This document shows positions 40,407 through 44,601 of a stretch of 44,601 bases of DNA, in pieces (within the stretch, counting starts at the first letter, position 1; each line of letters opens with the position of its first letter). The stretch is taken from positions 1 to 44,601 of the forward strand of contig JAEUHK010000029.1 in assembly GCA_016795465.1 (NCBI GenBank). The letters are read 5' to 3'. Made by a program: the position numbers and the translations under genes. The DNA is from Verrucomicrobiaceae bacterium (GTDB lineage: Bacteria > Verrucomicrobiota > Verrucomicrobiia > Verrucomicrobiales > Verrucomicrobiaceae). The notes beneath the pieces are model-generated. The model did not search any database. It was not told the origin of the DNA and was given only the letters and a program-made list of their open reading frames with translations.

Positions 40407-42131
40407 TCACAGCTTCCCGCCAGCCCCTTTGAGCGCCTCAATGGTGGGGCGGCCGGCGATTTGAAGGAGGGCGGTGGCGATGAGTTCGGCGCGGCGGGCA
40501 CCATCCTTGTCGCCTTTGGCGGCGCGGTCTTTGGCGAGCTGGAGGAGGGAGGCCTGCTGGGTTTGCAGGAGGGTTCTGCCCGCCGCATCCGCCTTGCTGG
40601 TGATAGCGGTGATCTGCGTGTCGTAGGTCTGGCGAAGCTGCTTCAACGCGGCCGGCCAGGCATCGTCAACAGGGGGCAGCGGCTGATTGTTCGCCACGTT
40701 TGAGATCTCGCTGAGGATCGGGTCACGCTGCGCGGGTGGCGTGGTGGCGAGGGTCTTTTGCAGATACGGGATGTATTTGGAGGCGAGCTCCTTTTTAGCG
40801 GGGCCGGGATTGGCCTCGGGATTGGCGTCCCACGCGGCGGTGATGCCAACAAGGATCTGCGTGAGCTCGGGATCGCTACTTTCGAGTTTGGCGAGCAACT
40901 CCGCGGAGGTCGGCGCAGGCGGAGGAGGTGGCGGAGCAGGCTCGGGCTTCGTCGCGGCCATGGCGGGGGCTGGCTTCACGGGCTCCACGACGACTTCTTT
41001 AGGCTTTTCGACCTTCTTGGGGGCTTCCGCGGGTTTTTCGACTTTTTTGGGTTTCTCGACCGGCGGTGCCTCGACGACTTTTTTGGGCTTCTTCTCGGGC
41101 GTTTCGACCTTCGGGGCCGGTTTTTCCACTTCGACGGTCTTTTCGGGTTCGCCGGAAGGTTTGAGCAAAACGACGAGGAGCACTATCACGACCGCGGCGG
41201 CCGCGATGGCGATCTTCGGCAGCGGAAAAGGCTTGGAAGCAGGCTTCGCTGCGGGTGCTTCAGGCTCTTTCGTGACCGGTTTGGTCTCGGTGACGACGGC
41301 GGAGGCATTCGTGCCGATGGTGAGTGCGGCGGCGATGTGGGCGCGGAACTCCAGCGCATCGGGATAGCGCTTGTCGGGATCGTGATCCGTGGCCTTGGCG
41401 ATGATCTCATCCCAGCGCTTGTTCACCGGAGCATATTCCGTGACGGAGCGACGCGGCGTGGCAGGCACACGGCCGGTGAGCAGTTCATAAAGCACGACGC
41501 CAGCCGCAAAGATGTCCGCACGCTGATCGACACCGCGCTTGTCCATGATCTCGGGCGCGGCGTAGTCCGGCGTGCCGAATGGATTCTCTTCTGCTTCGCC
41601 GGTCATCGGCCGGGCGAGGCCGAAGTCCGCCACCTTCACGCGGTCCTCGTCGTTCACCATGATGTTGCCGGGTTTCACATCGCGGTGGAGGATCTTGTGA
41701 TTGTGAGCGAAGTGCAGCGCATCGCAGAGCTGCATGACGTAATTCGCCACTTTGCGCAGCGGTAGGGAACCTTTCTGCACCAGCTCATGCAGCGTGTGGC
41801 CTTCCACCCATTCCATCACGAGGTAAAAATGGCCCTCACGCGTGATGCCGAAGTCATACACCGTCACGATGTTCGTGTGGTTGAGCTTCGCCATCGCTCG
41901 CGCTTCCGTTTTGAAGCGCTCAGCAAACTCCGCCTCTTTGCCAAAGGCGGGCGGGAGGATCTTCACGGCCACCGGACGATCCAGGCTGGCCTGCTGCGCC
42001 CGATAAACCGCCCCCATGCCGCCAAAGGCCGCGAGCTTGTGAAACTCATACTGCGGCAGCAACGCGTTCATCTCCTCGACCGTCGGAACGTCGAAGGGAA
42101 GGGGATGAGCGTGGGGAGTGTTGTCTGCCAT
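40407..42131 (-). CDS. membrane-anchored Ser/Thr protein kinase (PknB type)
   Basis: A 574-residue Hanks-type kinase. Kinase domain, residues about 28-270: P-loop AAFGGMGAVYRA (first Gly of the usual GxGxxG is Ala35), Lys57 in VAVKIL, Glu76 in FKTEARAMAKL, HRDVKPGN with catalytic Asp151, DFG at 169-171, AAPEIM for the activation segment end. A single membrane segment is at about 306-323 (KIAIAAAAVVIVLLVVLL). The outer part opens with a long Lys/Pro/Glu/Val-rich linker (residues about 330-415, several EKPKKV-like units) and a Pro run, then a helical domain (residues about 420-574) with no recognised fold. No substrates can be read. ddl lies 36 bases upstream on the same strand, so the two may be co-transcribed. 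Confidence 0.93.
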   Translation of the reverse strand: MADNTPHAHPLPFDVPTVEEMNALLPQYEFHKLAAFGGMGAVYRAQQASLDRPVAVKILPPAFGKEAEFAERFKTEARAMAKLNHTNIVTVYDFGITREGHFYLVMEWVEGHTLHELVQKGSLPLRKVANYVMQLCDALHFAHNHKILHRDVKPGNIMVNDEDRVKVADFGLARPMTGEAEENPFGTPDYAAPEIMDKRGVDQRADIFAAGVVLYELLTGRVPATPRRSVTEYAPVNKRWDEIIAKATDHDPDKRYPDALEFRAHIAAALTIGTNASAVVTETKPVTKEPEAPAAKPASKPFPLPKIAIAAAAVVIVLLVVLLKPSGEPEKTVEVEKPAPKVETPEKKPKKVVEAPPVEKPKKVEKPAEAPKKVEKPKEVVVEPVKPAPAMAATKPEPAPPPPPPAPTSAELLAKLESSDPELTQILVGITAAWDANPEANPGPAKKELASKYIPYLQKTLATTPPAQRDPILSEISNVANNQPLPPVDDAWPAALKQLRQTYDTQITAITSKADAAGRTLLQTQQASLLQLAKDRAAKGDKDGARRAELIATALLQIAGRPTIEALKGAGGKL

Positions 42132-42167
42132 GTGGGATGCTGAAAAAACGTCGCGTCGGGAACGATC

Positions 42168-43091
42168 TCACGGCCTTGCGGCCAGGGAAAGCTCAATGAT
42201 GCGGGCGCAAAGCTGGGGGAACTCGATGCCGAGCGCTTTCGCGGCCTTCGGCAGCAGCGAGCTGCTGGTCATGCCGGGGATGGTGTTGATCTCCAGCACG
42301 AAGGGCGCCTGATCGCTGTCACGCAGCATGACATCCACGCGGCCATACACCTCGGTGCCGCAACTGCGGAAAGCAGCCAGCGCAGCATCTTGGATTTGCT
42401 TTGTCACGGCCTCGCTGAAGGGCGCGGGGCAATGGTAGAGCGTTTTGCCCTTGCCGGTCATCCAGGGGTATTTGTTGTTGATGTCGTAAAAGCCATCCAC
42501 CGGCTCGATGTGGATCACGGGCAGCACTTGATCGCCCAGCACGCCGACGGTGAGCTCTTTCCCGGCGACGTAATCCTCGATGAGCGTGTCGCTGCCGAAC
42601 TTCTTTGCGTCCTCGATGGCCGCGTCGAACTCGCTTTGATGATGGCAGATGTGCACGCCGACGCTGGAACCTTCACGCGGCGGCTTCACGACGAGCGGAA
42701 AGCCGATCTCCAGCTTCGCGCTGCCATCCAGCGGATACACCTGCGAACGCGGCGTGGGCACACCAGCCGCGATGAAGCGCTCCTTGCTGAGTTTCTTGTC
42801 GAAAGCGATACGGCTGCTCTCCACACCCGCACCTGTGTAGCGGACACCTTTGGCTTCGAGGATGGCCTGGATCTGCCCGTCCTCGCCGAAGGTGCCGTGG
42901 ATCAAATTCATCGCGATGAAGACATCGCCCGGAACCTCGAAATCCGGCCCCGTGACATCCACCTCCACCACCTGCACCCCAAGCGTGCCGAGGGCCTCCA
43001 CCACGCTTTCCGCGGTTTTGAGTGACACCGCGCGTTCCGAGCCGGGACCGCCCTTCAGGACGGCGATTTTTTTGTCTTTGAGGTCGATCAT
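42168..43091 (-). CDS. ddl: D-alanine--D-alanine ligase
   Basis: Ddl joins two D-alanines for the peptidoglycan stem peptide; it is a cytosolic ATP-grasp enzyme. From the ATG ending at 43091 (MIDLKDKKIAVLKGGPGSER) the protein is 307 residues, the usual length; more upstream ATGs add a non-conserved stretch. Motifs are LKGGPGSERAVSLKTAE (most Ddl proteins have GGxSxEREVSL; here Ala replaces Glu before Val), MNLIHGTFGEDGQIQAILE, VKPPREGSSVGVHI, FVLEINTIPGMTSSSLLPKA and a C-terminal helix. The kinase gene follows, and a divergent D-aminoacylase-like gene starts 68 bases away, so D-amino-acid metabolism is clustered. Confidence 0.95.
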   Translation of the reverse strand: MIDLKDKKIAVLKGGPGSERAVSLKTAESVVEALGTLGVQVVEVDVTGPDFEVPGDVFIAMNLIHGTFGEDGQIQAILEAKGVRYTGAGVESSRIAFDKKLSKERFIAAGVPTPRSQVYPLDGSAKLEIGFPLVVKPPREGSSVGVHICHHQSEFDAAIEDAKKFGSDTLIEDYVAGKELTVGVLGDQVLPVIHIEPVDGFYDINNKYPWMTGKGKTLYHCPAPFSEAVTKQIQDAALAAFRSCGTEVYGRVDVMLRDSDQAPFVLEINTIPGMTSSSLLPKAAKALGIEFPQLCARIIELSLAARP

Positions 43092-43159
43092 GAGGTGGCT
43101 AGCCATGCCAAGCCGGTTCTCGCTTGGCAAGCCTTTCCTTCCAGAGCACCATCGCGGCC

Positions 43160-44601
43160 ATGCTCCGGCTTTTTCTCCTGCTTTTTGCCCTCTCCGCCCA
43201 CGCGGCAGACTTCGATCTCATCATCGAAAAGGCCGAAATCGCCGACGGCACCGGCTCGCCGCTGACAAAGGGCCGCATCGCCATCAAAGACGGGCGCATC
43301 GCTGCCATCGGTGACTTCACCGGCACGGCAACAGACACCTTGGATGCCAGCGGGCTCGTGGCTGCGCCGGGCTTCATCGATGTCCACACGCACTCGGAGG
43401 ACATCTGCGGCAATCCCGTGGCGGAAAACTTCCTCCGCATGGGCGTGACGACCATCATCACGGGCAATTGCGGCAACTCGCGCACCGATGTGGGCACTTT
43501 CTTCCGTGAAATCGAGGCGGCGAAGCCCGCGCTGAACGTGGGCACGCTCATCGGCCACGGCAGCGTGCGCAAAGAAGGTATGGGCGGCAGCTTCATTCGG
43601 GCTCCGAATGCCGAGCAACTCGCGAAGATGAGCCAGATCGTCGATCAGGCGATGCAGGACGGCGCAGTTGGGCTGAGCACCGGCCTCATCTATGTGCCGG
43701 GCAGCTTTGCCAAGACGGACGAGATCATCGCGCTCGCCAAGGTCGTGTCGCGCCACGATGGCATCTACGTCAGTCACATGCGCTACGAGACGGTGAAGAT
43801 CTTTGAGGCGCTCGACGAACTCATCCGCATCGCGAAGGAAAGCGGCTGCCGCGCCGAGGTCTCGCACATCAAGCTCAGCGGCCCCACGGCGTGGGGAAAG
43901 GCCGCCGAGGTCCTCGCCGTGCTCGACAAGGCGCGGGCGGATGGTTTGAAGATCACGCACGATCAATACGCCTACACCGCCAGCAGCACCGGCCTGCGCC
44001 AGACCATTCCCGATGCGGCGCTGGAAGGCACGCGGGAGGACTTCGTGAAGCGTCTCGCCGATCCCGCGGAGAAGGCGAAGATCATCGACGGCATGGCGCA
44101 GATGCGTGAACGCCAGGGGCGCAAAGACTACGCCTATGCCGTGATCGCCAAATGTGCCGCCGATCCCACTTTGAATGCCAAAAACATCCCCGAGGCCGCG
44201 AAGCTGCTTCGGGGCAAAGACACGCTCGAAGACCAGATCGAGACCATCCTCGATCTCGAAGCCCGCGGCGGTGCCAGCGCCATCTTGCACGGCATGAACG
44301 AGGACGATTTGCAGGCCTTTTTGAAGCACCCGCTGACCATGATCGCCAGCGATGGCGGCCCGCGTGTGCTCGGCCAGGACGTGCCGCATCCCCGCAGCTA
44401 TGGCAACAACGCCCGCGTGCTCGGCCGCTACGTCCGCGACCTGAAACTGCTCTCTCTCGAAGAAGCCATCCGCCGCATGACCAGCCTGCCCGCGACCACT
44501 TTCCAGCTCGAAGGCCGCGGCCAGCTCAAAACCGGCTTCATCGCCGACATCGTGCTGCTCGACCCTGCCAAAATCACCGATCCCAGCACCTTCGACGACC
44601 C
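43160..44601 (+). CDS. secreted N-acyl-D-amino-acid deacylase-like amidohydrolase (partial, 3' end outside window)
   Basis: A D-aminoacylase-type amidohydrolase, 480 codons present before the right edge. Signal peptide: MLRLFLLLFALSAHAAD. The beta-sandwich start (LIIEKAEIADGTGSPLTKGR) is followed by the metal motif PGFIDVHTHSED. Other family features are TIITGNCGNSRTDVG, GLIYVPGSFA, YVSHMRYETVK, EVSHIKLSGP, HDQYAYTASSTG, MIASDGGPRVLGQD and NNARVLGRYVRDL. The enzyme would release D-amino acids from N-acyl forms, perhaps from cell-wall turnover. The missing C-terminus should hold about 50 residues of the closing beta-sandwich (LKTGFIADIVLLDPAKI is the start). It is divergent from ddl. Confidence 0.92.
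   Translation, partial: MLRLFLLLFALSAHAADFDLIIEKAEIADGTGSPLTKGRIAIKDGRIAAIGDFTGTATDTLDASGLVAAPGFIDVHTHSEDICGNPVAENFLRMGVTTIITGNCGNSRTDVGTFFREIEAAKPALNVGTLIGHGSVRKEGMGGSFIRAPNAEQLAKMSQIVDQAMQDGAVGLSTGLIYVPGSFAKTDEIIALAKVVSRHDGIYVSHMRYETVKIFEALDELIRIAKESGCRAEVSHIKLSGPTAWGKAAEVLAVLDKARADGLKITHDQYAYTASSTGLRQTIPDAALEGTREDFVKRLADPAEKAKIIDGMAQMRERQGRKDYAYAVIAKCAADPTLNAKNIPEAAKLLRGKDTLEDQIETILDLEARGGASAILHGMNEDDLQAFLKHPLTMIASDGGPRVLGQDVPHPRSYGNNARVLGRYVRDLKLLSLEEAIRRMTSLPATTFQLEGRGQLKTGFIADIVLLDPAKITDPSTFDD

Overview
The window looks like chromosomal DNA from a member of the Verrucomicrobiota, most likely Verrucomicrobiaceae/Prosthecobacter-like. This is inferred from gene content and not from any marker tree. 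The signs are: high-GC sequence; a sulfatase with the CAPTR active-site motif; a Tat-exported DUF1501 protein; a secreted metallopeptidase with an SHD1 domain; a CehA/McbA-type PHP protein; a DUF5722 glycosidase-like protein; paired helical-repeat lipoprotein-like proteins; and mostly weak or absent Shine-Dalgarno sequences. Coding density is very high. No gene-free stretch exceeds about 200 bases (the longest is 9979-10178), and I saw no rRNA, tRNA, CRISPR array, insertion sequence or phage gene.

Layout. 1-3.8 kb: purK (cut by the left edge), a membrane protein, a zinc-ribbon membrane protein with an RluE-type pseudouridine synthase, and galU. 3.8-10 kb: a ketoglutarate-semialdehyde-type aldehyde dehydrogenase upstream of galU, a YdeP-type molybdopterin oxidoreductase, a UlaG-like metallo-hydrolase and a DUF1015 protein. 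10-18 kb: DUF1501, a frameshifted phosphate-porin-like gene behind Pho-box-like dyads, an L,D-transpeptidase-fold protein, a VC0807-like membrane protein, a large PHP-domain secreted protein and an efflux adaptor without a pump. 18-25.6 kb: housekeeping genes prfA, rpmE, thiS and uvrB, an FtsX-type permease without an ATPase, and a Tm-1-like protein. 25.7-33.4 kb: SHD1 metallopeptidase, DUF5722, a previously unlisted 53-residue Cys-rich ORF, a sulfatase, and a tightly overlapping three-gene unit (two helical-repeat proteins plus a Tat-exported PhoD-like phosphatase). 33.4-38.9 kb: pssA, a GT81-like glucosyl-3-phosphoglycerate synthase, an esterase, an SMP-30-type protein, a YdcF-type protein and a PH-domain membrane protein. 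38.9-44.6 kb: the ammonium transporter amt with a convincing sigma-54 promoter, a Ser/Thr kinase, ddl and a divergent D-aminoacylase-like gene cut by the right edge.

How it works together. The region is ordinary core genome with an overlay of exported hydrolases typical of polysaccharide- and phosphate-scavenging Verrucomicrobiota. I did not find a clear-cut new defence or mobile system. The most interesting signals are regulatory or structural: the sigma-54 promoter of amt; two matched dyads that can be read as Pho boxes ahead of a porin that carries a one-base deletion; a CATG tetramer that supplies start codons for two divergent genes; a 9-bp tandem array with an inverted first copy; an ATTCGNC heptamer array; a hairpin overlapping the pssA stop; and the conserved-looking helical-repeat/PhoD unit.
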